From: Planctomycetota bacterium
GTDB taxonomy: Bacteria > Planctomycetota > Phycisphaerae > Phycisphaerales > SM1A02
DNA: 39,580 nt
Assembly (NCBI GenBank): GCA_024230295.1
Contig: JAAERN010000113.1
Location: forward strand, 1-39,580
Reading direction: 5' to 3'
This document shows positions 5,837 to 13,998 of this stretch, piece after piece. Position 1 is the first letter of the stretch, and each line of letters opens with the position of its first letter. Both the position numbers and the translations under genes were made by a program. Below the pieces are notes generated by a model. The model was not told where the DNA came from. It saw nothing but the letters and a program-made list of their open reading frames with translations, and searched no databases.

Positions 5837-8635
5837 TCAATCGCCCGCGTCGAGAATGCGAACCCGGCCATCCATGCTCAGCATCGCAACCTGCTGATCA
5901 TCCCCAATGAAACCAGCGGCCATGACGATGCCAGTTCGCCATGGAAGTGTCGCGAGAAGCATGCCAGTATGGGAATCCAGAAGCGTGACGTCGCCCTCAA
6001 GTGCTGTACTCAAGAGCCGCAAGCCGTCGCTGCTCAGTGCAATGTTGCGAATGCGCGTGTGGTGTACTTGTCGGCTCCAGAGTGTGACACCAGATGCGTT
6101 CTGAACGCTGACAACGCCATCGGCTTGCCCCAGAGCTACCAAGCCTGCTTCGCTGTCTGTGTTCCATCCCTGTTCGACATGTGTGTCGGAGTCCGGAACG
6201 ATGTCGCCGCCGGGAAGCCGGCGTCTGGTACGCACGCCTGACGATTCAATCACTGCGGTTCCGTCCGTCTCGATTCGGGCGTGCTCAATGGGGAGATTCC
6301 ACTGGACCTGCAACTCCGAGTCGCCTCGGCGTCGCCATCGGTGCAATGTGCCGTCCGCGCCCCGCGTGAGGATCCATGCGCCATCGGGGGAAAATCGGAC
6401 GGACCTTGCGGCCTGATCCTGATGCGCATCGGCGGACCACGACGTTTCGCTCCCAGTGAAGTCGGTCACACGAATTGTTCCACCGGCATCGAGACTTGCA
6501 AGCGATGCAGCGTCCGGGGCCAACTCAATGGAGACGATGCCTCGCTCGTGTGTGATGACAGGGAGTTCCTCGCTTGCCATGAGGGTGTCGGTTCGCAGCA
6601 CCCATGCGTTCGAAGTGCCAGCCGAGGCAGCGCCGACAGCGAGGAGTGCTCCATCCGGGCTGAGCGCGACGACTGCTGGTCCCTGGCTCATGCGAATGCT
6701 CCGCCTAGAGCCCGCTGGGTTGGCGGTCCAGATGGTCAGACCGCCAGTGACATCGCACGTGGCGATGGTTTGGCCGCCATCGGAGACCGTCAGTGCTGCG
6801 TCGGTGCCGAGCATTCGGTCGGAAATGATGTCGTCGAGGCGAACAGTTCCGTCACGCAGGTCCAGCACCAAAATACGCGTCTTGGCAGTCAGGCTGGCGG
6901 GGTCTAGGGGATTGAGTGGGGGTGCTGTTGCGATGGCGACGACTGTTCCGGCATGGTCAGTCTTGATGCCGACGATCTGTGACGAAGGAATGTTGCTGCG
7001 GAGGATACGGCGCTCGCTCAATCCATTTGAAACGCCAAGTGTGTTGTCAGCCCCGACGTCAATCACATCGCCAGAGTTAGCAAGTCGGCTGTGTACCCAG
7101 TTCGATGGAAGCGTAATGGTGCGACCGTTGCCGCTTGTTGAGGTTGTATGTTCCTTGCCGATCGCGGTGACATGTCCCATGCGATCGACTGAAGCATCGG
7201 CCCGATCTGCTGTGGTGAGGTTGACGAGTTTGTCGCTGGCCTTCCGGTTGATCCATGCCCATTCCCAGTGTCGGAGATCTTGAGGGCATGACTCGAGCAT
7301 CGTCATTGCGCTGGTGGCATCTCCGCGATCAAGTGCATCGGATGCTTGTTGAATAATGGCTCGGTATTCGGCGCGCCGCTTTGATGCCGACTCCGTGGCG
7401 GCTGAATCAATGGCCGTTTGCGTCTGTTCCATCTGTGTTGCAATGATGGCCGCTGCAATGACCGCGCCACCGATGAGCAGGGCCGTAGCAGCAGAGGCCA
7501 CTGGTGCTCGGCGGACGAGCCTTCGCGTTCGGTAGGCAATCGAGGCGGGCCGTGCGCTGATGGGTCTGTGATCAAGGAAGGCTCGGAGGTCCTCGGCTAA
7601 TGCGCCGGCATTCGGATATCTCCGCGGCGGCTCTTTTTCTAAGGCGTGCAGGACAATCGTTCGCAGGTCACGCGGCGCGGCGAACGATGCCGGGGGCCGT
7701 TCGGTGATGATTCGGCTCGCTGCGGCGAGATTGTCGCGTGGCAGCTCGTATGGGAGTACTCCTGCGAGTGCTTGATAGAGCAGTACACCCAGGGCATAGA
7801 CATCGCTCGTTGGTTCGATACCGGTCAGCCCCGAGATTTGCTCGGGGCTCATCCATGGGACCGTGCCAATGACGGTTCCCTCGGTGGTGGCGAGCGATCT
7901 GCTCGCGTGGCCGCCGTGGGCGATTCCGAAGTCGAGGATCTTCGGCCGACCATCCTCCGTGACCAGAATATTGGCGGGCTTGAGGTCACGGTGCACAACG
8001 CCTAGGGCATGGGCAGCCTGCACGCCGTCGGCGATTGATGCAATTAGGGACACGCGTTTGGCGAGTGATGGTTGGTGGGCTTCGAGCCATGTTGTCAGCG
8101 GCGTGCCTTCGATGAGCTCCATCGCGGCCCAAGGTCGCGAGTCCTCGAGTTCGCCAGCAGCGAGTACGCGGGCAACCGCCGGGTGATCAATGCCCGCGAG
8201 CGTCTCCGCTTCGGACTCGAACCGATTCCGTTGCGCGGCGTCGGCCATCGGATCGGCCATAACTTTGATCGCGACAGGTCGGTGGGGACGTTCCTGAATG
8301 CCTTCATAGACAACGCCGTCGCCGCCGCGGCCGATGATGCGTACGAGGCGAAATCCGGGAATCGTTTCGGTGACGACCGGCGCGGTGCGTTCTCGCGGCC
8401 CGGGGTGCGACGCGGCGTGCCCGGCGTGAAAGTCCGGCCCAAGGGCGGCAGATTCCATAAATCCGTCCGCTTGATCATTGGCCAAGAGGTCTTCGACCTG
8501 CTGGCGAAGCGTGTCATCGTTGCAACAGGTTTCGTCGAGGTATGCCGGGCGGGCCTCTGCACCGAGTTCGCGGGCGGCCTCGAAGATCTCGCGGACCCGT
8601 CGCCACTGCTGCGGAGTCAGCCCTTCACTGCTCAT
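5837..8635 (-). CDS. Transmembrane Hanks-type Ser/Thr kinase with WD40-like C-terminal domain
   Basis: The 932-residue protein has a helical N-terminal extension (LTPQQWRRVREIFEAA), common in planctomycete kinases, then a complete kinase domain. The glycine loop GRGGDGVVYEG lies near 102-112, the ATP lysine is in VAIKVM (Lys124), the catalytic loop is HRDLKPANIL (215-224), DFG starts near 236, and PWMSPEQ marks the activation segment. One transmembrane helix follows (about 385-407). The roughly 500-residue remainder has WD40-like blades, for example SPDGAWILTRGADGTLHRW and SMDGRVRILDAGD, and is probably an extracytoplasmic sensor or binding platform. The start overlaps the sigma-factor stop by an ATGA junction, so the two are translationally coupled. 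Such kinases are thought to signal to their partner sigma factor, but the target here is unknown. Confidence 0.92.
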   Translation of the reverse strand: MSSEGLTPQQWRRVREIFEAARELGAEARPAYLDETCCNDDTLRQQVEDLLANDQADGFMESAALGPDFHAGHAASHPGPRERTAPVVTETIPGFRLVRIIGRGGDGVVYEGIQERPHRPVAIKVMADPMADAAQRNRFESEAETLAGIDHPAVARVLAAGELEDSRPWAAMELIEGTPLTTWLEAHQPSLAKRVSLIASIADGVQAAHALGVVHRDLKPANILVTEDGRPKILDFGIAHGGHASRSLATTEGTVIGTVPWMSPEQISGLTGIEPTSDVYALGVLLYQALAGVLPYELPRDNLAAASRIITERPPASFAAPRDLRTIVLHALEKEPPRRYPNAGALAEDLRAFLDHRPISARPASIAYRTRRLVRRAPVASAATALLIGGAVIAAAIIATQMEQTQTAIDSAATESASKRRAEYRAIIQQASDALDRGDATSAMTMLESCPQDLRHWEWAWINRKASDKLVNLTTADRADASVDRMGHVTAIGKEHTTSTSGNGRTITLPSNWVHSRLANSGDVIDVGADNTLGVSNGLSERRILRSNIPSSQIVGIKTDHAGTVVAIATAPPLNPLDPASLTAKTRILVLDLRDGTVRLDDIISDRMLGTDAALTVSDGGQTIATCDVTGGLTIWTANPAGSRRSIRMSQGPAVVALSPDGALLAVGAASAGTSNAWVLRTDTLMASEELPVITHERGIVSIELAPDAASLASLDAGGTIRVTDFTGSETSWSADAHQDQAARSVRFSPDGAWILTRGADGTLHRWRRRGDSELQVQWNLPIEHARIETDGTAVIESSGVRTRRRLPGGDIVPDSDTHVEQGWNTDSEAGLVALGQADGVVSVQNASGVTLWSRQVHHTRIRNIALSSDGLRLLSTALEGDVTLLDSHTGMLLATLPWRTGIVMAAGFIGDDQQVAMLSMDGRVRILDAGD

Positions 8636-9189
8636 CCCGTCAGGCGTGATCGCAGCCAGGCGCGAGCGGTGCCCCAGTCGCCTTCGATCGTTCGCTTTGA
8701 AAACCCGAGGACCTCGGCCACTTCTCCGACCTCGAGTCCGCCGAAGAATCGAAGTTCGACGACTTGGGCCATTCGGGAGTCCATCTTTCCAAGTTCTCGC
8801 AGCGCGTCGTCGAGGTCCAGCAGGTCGACGCCATGCGGTCCGGCAATCGCTAACGCGTCATCCATCGGGATGCGAGCTCGCCCGCCGCCACGCTTCGCCG
8901 CAGACTTACTTCTCGCGTGGTCAATCAAAATACGTCGGATGGCCTCAGCGGCTGCGGCAAAGAAATGGGCCCGCGAGTTCCACTGGCGTCCCGACGCATC
9001 CAGGCGGACATAGATCTCGTTGACAAGGGCCGTCGCCTGAAGCGTGTGCCCCGGCCGCTCCTCGTTCATCGCCTTCTGCGCGATCCGGCGGAGTTCGTCA
9101 TAGACCTCGCCGACGAGTTCGTTCGTGCCCCGCTGGGCAGAATCCCCGTCGGAATCCGGGGTGGTTGGGTTGTGCGGCGTTGATGACAC
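8632..9189 (-). CDS. RNA polymerase ECF-subfamily sigma factor (TIGR02999-like)
   Basis: The protein has about 185 residues from a GTG at 9189 (VSSTPHNP). The open frame extends further upstream to 9405, but that would run across the divergent gene starting at 9290, and the extra N-terminus looks non-coding. Region 2 appears as VYDELRRIAQKAM through SRAHFFAAAAEAIRRILIDHARSK, which is diagnostic of the planctomycete-rich TIGR02999 group. Region 4 is VVELRFFGGLEVGEVAEVLGFSKRTIEGDWGTARAWL, a helix-turn-helix for the -35 element. It overlaps the kinase gene (ATGA). There is no anti-sigma factor; in this arrangement the kinase is the presumed regulator. The ribosome site is weak, so the exact start is uncertain. 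Confidence 0.9.
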   Translation of the reverse strand: MSSTPHNPTTPDSDGDSAQRGTNELVGEVYDELRRIAQKAMNEERPGHTLQATALVNEIYVRLDASGRQWNSRAHFFAAAAEAIRRILIDHARSKSAAKRGGGRARIPMDDALAIAGPHGVDLLDLDDALRELGKMDSRMAQVVELRFFGGLEVGEVAEVLGFSKRTIEGDWGTARAWLRSRLTG

Positions 9190-9289
9190 AGTCTGGGGTC
9201 TGAGTATAGGGGGTGGCCCACTATTCCTTGCGGCCCGAGGAGGGGATTCTCGCCTCTCGGGGTAACGGAATAACTCAGGAGTCTTGCAC

Positions 9290-10096
9290 ATGTTGACCAT
9301 CATTCGAAGCGAAATCCTCCCCTGTCTCGCAGCCATCACGCTTGCGGGCATTCTTGGAGTTGGCGCGGTGGCGAGCGCTTTGGGCTCGCCGTCCGGTGAC
9401 GGCACTATCGGCAGTTTGCCAATTCAGCAGATACTGCATGCCGCCCCAATCCCCGGTGGCGGGCAGATAGACCCGGTTCCGTGGGGCAATGGCGGCACCT
9501 ACGGCGGCCCCGGCGACATCGTGCCGCCCGGTGCGGGCGAGCACACGATTGGTATGTGCACCATGGAACTGCCGCCCACGGGCTGCGCGACCGACCCGCA
9601 GTGTGATCTTGGCTGGGAGTGGACCTTGGATGACGAGCGATGCGTGTGGCCGCGATTCGGACCCGGTAGCGGGCTGCCCCATGTGGCGCAGGGATACATG
9701 TTCACGATTGCCGACGTTGTTGCGATGCTGCAGCCAGGTTCTGGCTGCATTGACTGGCAGGGCAACATTACGATCTGCGTGGATGCTCCATTCGATGTCC
9801 ACGAAGTGCACGTCTTTCAGTCCGGTTGGATCAATGGCTACGTGCCGACCGCTGCGATCGAAAACGCTGTTTCGACCAAGGTGTGCATTGGAGGCGAGAC
9901 GGTGATGGCTGGCTGGTCCTTCGAGGAACTGGCCGAAGCTCAGAACTGTGACTTTCCGACCGTCTGTATCACCTTCAGCGCCGAATGCATGATGGCTGCC
10001 CTGCGAGACTGGGCCGCCTCCGGGCTCGATCCAAGCCAGTGGGCGGGCAGCTGGCTCTTTTATGTCGACTTCGTGAGCTGCACGCCCTGCGACTGA
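9290..10096 (+). CDS. Secreted hypothetical protein, cysteine-rich
   Basis: The protein has 268 residues from the ATG at 9290, which has AGGAG (9277-9281) eight bases upstream; a TTG two codons earlier is less likely. A signal peptide (about 1-30, ILPCLAAITLAGILGVGAVASA) is followed by a Gly/Pro-rich stretch and a mature domain with about 13 cysteines in short-spaced pairs (CTMELPPTGC, CIDWQGNITIC, CTPC), typical of disulphide-stabilised exported proteins. No catalytic signature is visible and I do not recognise the family. It is divergent from the sigma/kinase pair, with about 100 bases between the starts that must hold both promoters; whether the sigma factor controls it is a reasonable but untested idea. 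Confidence 0.82.
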   Translation: MLTIIRSEILPCLAAITLAGILGVGAVASALGSPSGDGTIGSLPIQQILHAAPIPGGGQIDPVPWGNGGTYGGPGDIVPPGAGEHTIGMCTMELPPTGCATDPQCDLGWEWTLDDERCVWPRFGPGSGLPHVAQGYMFTIADVVAMLQPGSGCIDWQGNITICVDAPFDVHEVHVFQSGWINGYVPTAAIENAVSTKVCIGGETVMAGWSFEELAEAQNCDFPTVCITFSAECMMAALRDWAASGLDPSQWAGSWLFYVDFVSCTPCD

Positions 10097-10126
10097 ATTT
10101 TGCTCTTCTCTCCTCGTCCTTCGATG

Positions 10127-10156
10127 CCCCGGTTGACCCATGGCCGGTCACCGGGG
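10127..10156 (+). terminator. Hairpin after the secreted protein gene
   Basis: CCCCGGTTGACC (10127-10138) pairs with GGTCACCGGGG (10146-10156), leaving one bulged T and a 7-base loop. It lies 30 bases after the stop at 10096 and before the zeta-like gene. There is no T-run, so it may be a terminator or part of a 5' leader. Confidence 0.45.
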
Positions 10157-10212
10157 TATCGGTGTAGAATGGCCAGTCCGCCGCGGGGCGCGGCGTCACT
10201 CGGAGTATCGAA

Positions 10213-10521
10213 ATGAGCGGTTTCCATGATCGAGAGCGAGGCTTCGAAGAGAAGTTTGCACGTGAGCAGGATCAGACATTTCGGGCGCACGCCAGAGCGG
10301 ACAAGATGCTCGGTCTGTGGGTTGCCGAGAAGATGGGACTCTCTGGCGATGAGGCTGATACCTATGCGATGACACTCGTCAAAGCCGACCTGCGAGAGCC
10401 GGGCGACGAAGATGTCATCGGGCAGGCGGTGGCTGATCTTGCTGCTAAGGGGTGCGATGTAGGCTTCGAAGAAGTGAAATCCAAGTTGCACAGCTTTCAG
10501 GCGGCAGCGCAGTCTGAGTAG
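10213..10521 (+). CDS. DUF1476 protein, ATPase inhibitor zeta-subunit family
   Basis: The 102-residue soluble helical protein matches the pattern of PF07345 (DUF1476). The N-terminal block is FHDRERGFEEKFAREQDQTFRAHARADKMLGLWVAEKMG; the C-terminal block includes GDEDVIGQAVADLAAKG. In alphaproteobacteria such as Paracoccus, members of this family are the zeta subunit, which inhibits ATP hydrolysis by F1-ATPase through an N-terminal inhibitory segment. That segment is present here in the first 20 residues. The start at 10213 has GGAG (10202-10205) seven bases upstream. It stands alone, with no ATP synthase gene in the window. The family assignment is by eye but strong; the inhibitory function in this organism is inferred. 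Confidence 0.85.
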   Translation: MSGFHDRERGFEEKFAREQDQTFRAHARADKMLGLWVAEKMGLSGDEADTYAMTLVKADLREPGDEDVIGQAVADLAAKGCDVGFEEVKSKLHSFQAAAQSE

Positions 10522-10644
10522 CGGGCAAAAAACGCACAAACGATCATTCCATCGCCGTAGTGGCTTCCTGTAAGGAGCCGTTTGCGAGGTTGTTCTGCGC
10601 TGTTGACCCCGGATCCTGTAGGGTATTCGGTCAAGGAGAGATCC

Positions 10645-12543
10645 ATGGCCAATCTGGTTCGCGGTTCAGTGTTGATTTCGATCGCCACAGTGGTAAGTGC
10701 AGCAGTGGGGGAGACCGTAGCCTATAAGCAGATCGGCGCCCCGCCATCCGACGTGACCTGCGGTTGGCTCCAGGCCCCCGACCCAGCCGAAGTCGGCGCG
10801 CGATCCAGATGCACGCAGATTCCATTTGTAACTGAAGACGGCGCGATAGACATTGCCTTTGACGTGCCGTCGTGCGGGCATCTCGCCGTCGTGCCGATGG
10901 GTATTGGATGCGCGGCGTGGAATGTCAGCCTCATTCGCCCTGACGGCTCAATCGCTGTCTCTGGCGTAGACGGCGTATTGCAGCGGACGGACTCGCTTAT
11001 GCCGATCGCCGATGAGTCGGGAACTCGGTTCGATGTCGGAAATCCGGCGCCCGGCAGATGGACCGCTTCGCTCTCTGGATTACCAAGTGCAGCGCGAGGC
11101 GTGCTGCTGGTCCGGGACGACGCTCCCTTCGAACTTCGCAGCACACTGGATACCTACAGCCTTCTTGAGGGCGCACCGGTCACACTCAAGTGTTCGCTGA
11201 TGGGGATCGATGGTGGTGAGGCACAGATCACATCCTGTACGGCGCAGTGGCGCGGCCCCGACGGTCGATGGCGGCCGATTGACGTGACGCAGCGAAACGG
11301 CGAACGGACCGTCACGCTGACACCTCCTGCGGGCGAACATGTGGTGCAAGTTGATGTCGATGCAATCGCAACTGACAGCGGCCAACTTCTGCACCGCACG
11401 CTCTTGCATCTGGTCAAGATCGAATCTTCGCCGCCGGTGCTGAGCGGCGAAGTGTCAATGGAATCAATTGACGAGGCCCGCATTGATGTGGCGCTGGGGT
11501 GCGCGGCAGCGGGGCCACGCGAAAAACTTCTCGCAGGTGCCGAAGTATGGGCAACGGGCGATCAAGGCGCGACGCTGTGTGGATGGATTGGCGGTATGGC
11601 CGCGGTTGATGAGCATGGCGTGCATCTGACGCTGGATACGCGGTGGATTGCTGCGGCCGGCTGCGACGGGGCTGGCGTGGAGTTGCGAGCCGTGAGGCTG
11701 GCGGATCCGAAGTCGGCGATCACGTTGGCAAAGGTCGCCTCAGTTTCTCTTGGAACGATCGAAGTTTGCCGCCGCCCGGTTACAGCCTCCGGCCAAGAAG
11801 CCATGCACATGGGCAAGCCTGACCGTGGCAGTGTGGACGTGACGCCTCCCGCGCGAGGTGGGCTCGGCGGCGGGCACAATCTCATGCTCGTTCATGGCTA
11901 CTGCTCGAGCGGCGTGTCGTGGCCCGCGGGACACTTCAGTGGTGATGTGTCGATGTACCAAAACTCGAATCAGAACTTTAGTCACGACGAGTTCGCAATC
12001 GACGTGGCGTCGTTCGGCTTGCAATACAAGAGTTACGGCATCGCCGGGCACAGTCAGGGCGGCCAGGCCGCCTTGCACATGTACAGTTTTTACTGGACAG
12101 GCCTTGACTGGGCGATGCCTTCGCCGCAGGACGGTGGCCGCATCATTCAGAACCTCGGTGTTCCTTACTACGGCACGGCTTTGGCCGGTGACTTAGCACT
12201 GCTCGGAGAGATCTTCGGAGCGGGCTGCGGCGTCAATTGGGATATGACCTATGACGGCGCGGCAAACTGGCTCTCGTATGTCCCGGGTTGGGCGAGAGCG
12301 CAGACATGGTCTTGGACGACGACGTTCTATGACGGGTGGGGATATGACTATTGCCATCTTGGCACGGATCTGTTTCTGTGGGATCCAGAAGATGGAGTCG
12401 TGGAGTCATTTTCAGGCGAACTTGATGGCGGCAACTTCAGGGGGCTCAAGGAAGGCTGGTGCCACATTCACGGCATGTCCGATCCGGCGCAAGTGGATGA
12501 CTCCAGTCGGAACAACGAAATCAACGTGGAGGCAGCACGATGA
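10645..12543 (+). CDS. Exported alpha/beta-hydrolase (lipase/esterase-like) with N-terminal beta-rich domains
   Basis: The gene encodes 632 residues from the ATG at 10645, which has AAGGAGAG (10633-10640) just upstream; the frame extends 21 codons further but without a signal. Residues 1-20 are a signal peptide. Residues about 25-390 are beta-rich, with Ig- or CARDB-like patterns (VTLTPPAGEHVVQVDVDA) and no known catalytic site. The last 240 residues are an alpha/beta-hydrolase: oxyanion HG in MLVHGYCSSG near 416 and the nucleophile elbow GHSQGG with Ser470. The final segment (HLGTDLFLWDPEDGVV ... CHIHGMSDP) supplies candidate Asp and His for the triad. It resembles extracellular lipases or esterases; the substrate is unknown. 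It overlaps the next gene by ATGA. Confidence 0.82.
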   Translation: MANLVRGSVLISIATVVSAAVGETVAYKQIGAPPSDVTCGWLQAPDPAEVGARSRCTQIPFVTEDGAIDIAFDVPSCGHLAVVPMGIGCAAWNVSLIRPDGSIAVSGVDGVLQRTDSLMPIADESGTRFDVGNPAPGRWTASLSGLPSAARGVLLVRDDAPFELRSTLDTYSLLEGAPVTLKCSLMGIDGGEAQITSCTAQWRGPDGRWRPIDVTQRNGERTVTLTPPAGEHVVQVDVDAIATDSGQLLHRTLLHLVKIESSPPVLSGEVSMESIDEARIDVALGCAAAGPREKLLAGAEVWATGDQGATLCGWIGGMAAVDEHGVHLTLDTRWIAAAGCDGAGVELRAVRLADPKSAITLAKVASVSLGTIEVCRRPVTASGQEAMHMGKPDRGSVDVTPPARGGLGGGHNLMLVHGYCSSGVSWPAGHFSGDVSMYQNSNQNFSHDEFAIDVASFGLQYKSYGIAGHSQGGQAALHMYSFYWTGLDWAMPSPQDGGRIIQNLGVPYYGTALAGDLALLGEIFGAGCGVNWDMTYDGAANWLSYVPGWARAQTWSWTTTFYDGWGYDYCHLGTDLFLWDPEDGVVESFSGELDGGNFRGLKEGWCHIHGMSDPAQVDDSSRNNEINVEAAR

Positions 12544-13319
12544 AACAGCACATGATTCTTATCAGTGTTCTTTCAGCGCAGTCGGCAGCAGTCGCCAGTT
12601 GGTGTGGGTCCGGAACGGCGAGCATTCCTGATGATGGGCAATCCGTTCGAGTGTGGACCGCGCAGGCCGATGAACTCTCGGACGCCCTGGTTGTGAACGC
12701 GAGGCTCTACGTGTCGCTTGAGCACTCATGGGTGGGCGACTTGACCATTGAAATCGCCTCGCCAGATGGCACAGCGGTGACTGTTCTGGATCGTCCCGGC
12801 ATGCCCGACGGTGGGTGGGTGGGCCCTTGGGGCTGCGGGGGTGATGACATCATGGTGCTCTTCGATGACTCGGCGTCTGAGGCTGCCGAGGACACTTGTA
12901 CGCAGTTTGATGTGCCGGTTCTCTCTGGCAACAAGCGACCACTTGAGCCGCTTTCTGCCATGTATGGCGTGCCAGCGGCGGGAGCGTGGCAGATCCGTTT
13001 CAGCGATGCCTCGCCCATTGATGCAGGTACGGTCTTGATTGCATGCCTCACCTTGGAGACGAGCCCGGATTGCAACGGCAATGGCATTCCCGATATCGAC
13101 GACATTGCCGGTGGGGGCAGCGAGGATGGCGATCAGGACGGCGTGCCGGACGAATGTCAGTGCGCGGCGGATCTTGATGGCAACGCGGTTGTCAACGTCA
13201 ATGACGTTCTCATCATGATCGGGCAGTTTGGATCGCCCGGCACTGCCGATCTCGATGGCGATGGACTGGTTGATACGGATGACCTGCTGATACTGCTCGC
13301 CGCATGGGGCAACTGCTGA
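12540..13319 (+). CDS. Secreted P-domain protein with dockerin-like tail
   Basis: The protein has 259 residues. A signal peptide (about 1-20) is followed by a proprotein-convertase P/Homo B domain (about 25-175), recognisable by VNARLYVSLEHSWVGDLTIEIASPDGTAVTVLDRPG and GAWQIRFSDASPIDAGTVL. A single DCNGNGIPDIDDI...DGVPDEC repeat comes next. The end is a dockerin-like pair of calcium loops: ADLDGNAVVNVNDVLIMIGQFG and ADLDGDGLVDTDDLLILLAAWGNC. P domains usually assist subtilisin-type proteases, but no protease domain is present here, so it may bind or stabilise the hydrolase encoded upstream, whose stop its ATG overlaps. The tail is shared with two other secreted proteins in the window. Confidence 0.9.
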   Translation: MKQHMILISVLSAQSAAVASWCGSGTASIPDDGQSVRVWTAQADELSDALVVNARLYVSLEHSWVGDLTIEIASPDGTAVTVLDRPGMPDGGWVGPWGCGGDDIMVLFDDSASEAAEDTCTQFDVPVLSGNKRPLEPLSAMYGVPAAGAWQIRFSDASPIDAGTVLIACLTLETSPDCNGNGIPDIDDIAGGGSEDGDQDGVPDECQCAADLDGNAVVNVNDVLIMIGQFGSPGTADLDGDGLVDTDDLLILLAAWGNC

Positions 13320-13323
13320 GGAT

Positions 13324-13875
13324 ATGAACATCGATCAGGCTCGAACCTTGATGCATGAGTGGGTGCAATCAGACTCGCTGCGTCATCACATGGAGTGCGT
13401 GTCTGCGTGTATGCGTCACTGCGCTCAGCGGGTTGCGCCAAGCGAAGTTGAGCGGTGGGGCGTGTGCGGCCTGCTGCATGATTTCGATTATGAGCGGCAT
13501 CCGACGATGGAGGAGCATCCCTTCGTCGGAATCGCGCATCTGCGAGAACACACCGATGTGGATGAGGAAATCATCGAGGCGATCCTCGGGCACGCGATGT
13601 ACAGCGGTGTGCCGAGGCAATCCGACATGGCCAAGCATCTCTTTGCGATGGATGAATTGGCTGGGTTTATCGTCGCGTGCTGCAAAGTGCGGCCTGGAGG
13701 AATCGAGGGCCTGGCGCCAAAGTCGGTACGCAAGAAACTCAAGACAGCAAGTTTCGCTGCTGCAGTGAGCCGATCGGACATTGCGATTGGCGCGGAGGAA
13801 CTTGGCATGGAGCCCGCCGAGCACATTCAGTGGTGCATCGACGGGCTACGAGCTTCGGATCTCATCGAATCGTGA
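13324..13875 (+). CDS. HD-domain (HDIG-type) predicted hydrolase
   Basis: The 183-residue soluble protein carries an HD superfamily domain: the HD doublet in LLHDFD (His52-Asp53), upstream histidines at 21-22, and downstream HPFVGIAHL and GHAMYSG segments that complete the metal site pattern. Such small HD proteins hydrolyse phosphate esters or nucleotides; the substrate cannot be read from the sequence. It starts 4 bases after the previous stop, with GAGGA overlapping that stop as ribosome site, so it is probably the last gene of the hydrolase/P-domain operon, although its predicted cytoplasmic location does not fit the two exported neighbours. Confidence 0.87.
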   Translation: MNIDQARTLMHEWVQSDSLRHHMECVSACMRHCAQRVAPSEVERWGVCGLLHDFDYERHPTMEEHPFVGIAHLREHTDVDEEIIEAILGHAMYSGVPRQSDMAKHLFAMDELAGFIVACCKVRPGGIEGLAPKSVRKKLKTASFAAAVSRSDIAIGAEELGMEPAEHIQWCIDGLRASDLIES

Positions 13876-13911
13876 CGTAGGCCTCAGACGCGAGAATCGT
13901 CTCATCCTACG
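13876..13911 (+). terminator. Imperfect hairpin after the HD gene
   Basis: CGTAGG (13876-13881) pairs with CCTACG (13906-13911), and an inner AGACG pairs with CGTCT, giving an interrupted 11-bp stem directly after the stop codon. No T-run follows. It may serve both convergent genes. Confidence 0.4.
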
Positions 13912-13998
13912 CTCGGTTGAGGTCGCCGATCGAGATCATGGCGGATGTGCGCGCCTTGCATGAGCGGGACGTTGGGGCCGCAATGGTGACGGGGGTGC

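Noticed and set aside
9190-9405. N-terminal extension of the sigma factor
   Set aside because: It would overlap the start of the divergent gene at 9290 and has no region-1 or region-2 character; the GTG at 9189 gives the usual length.
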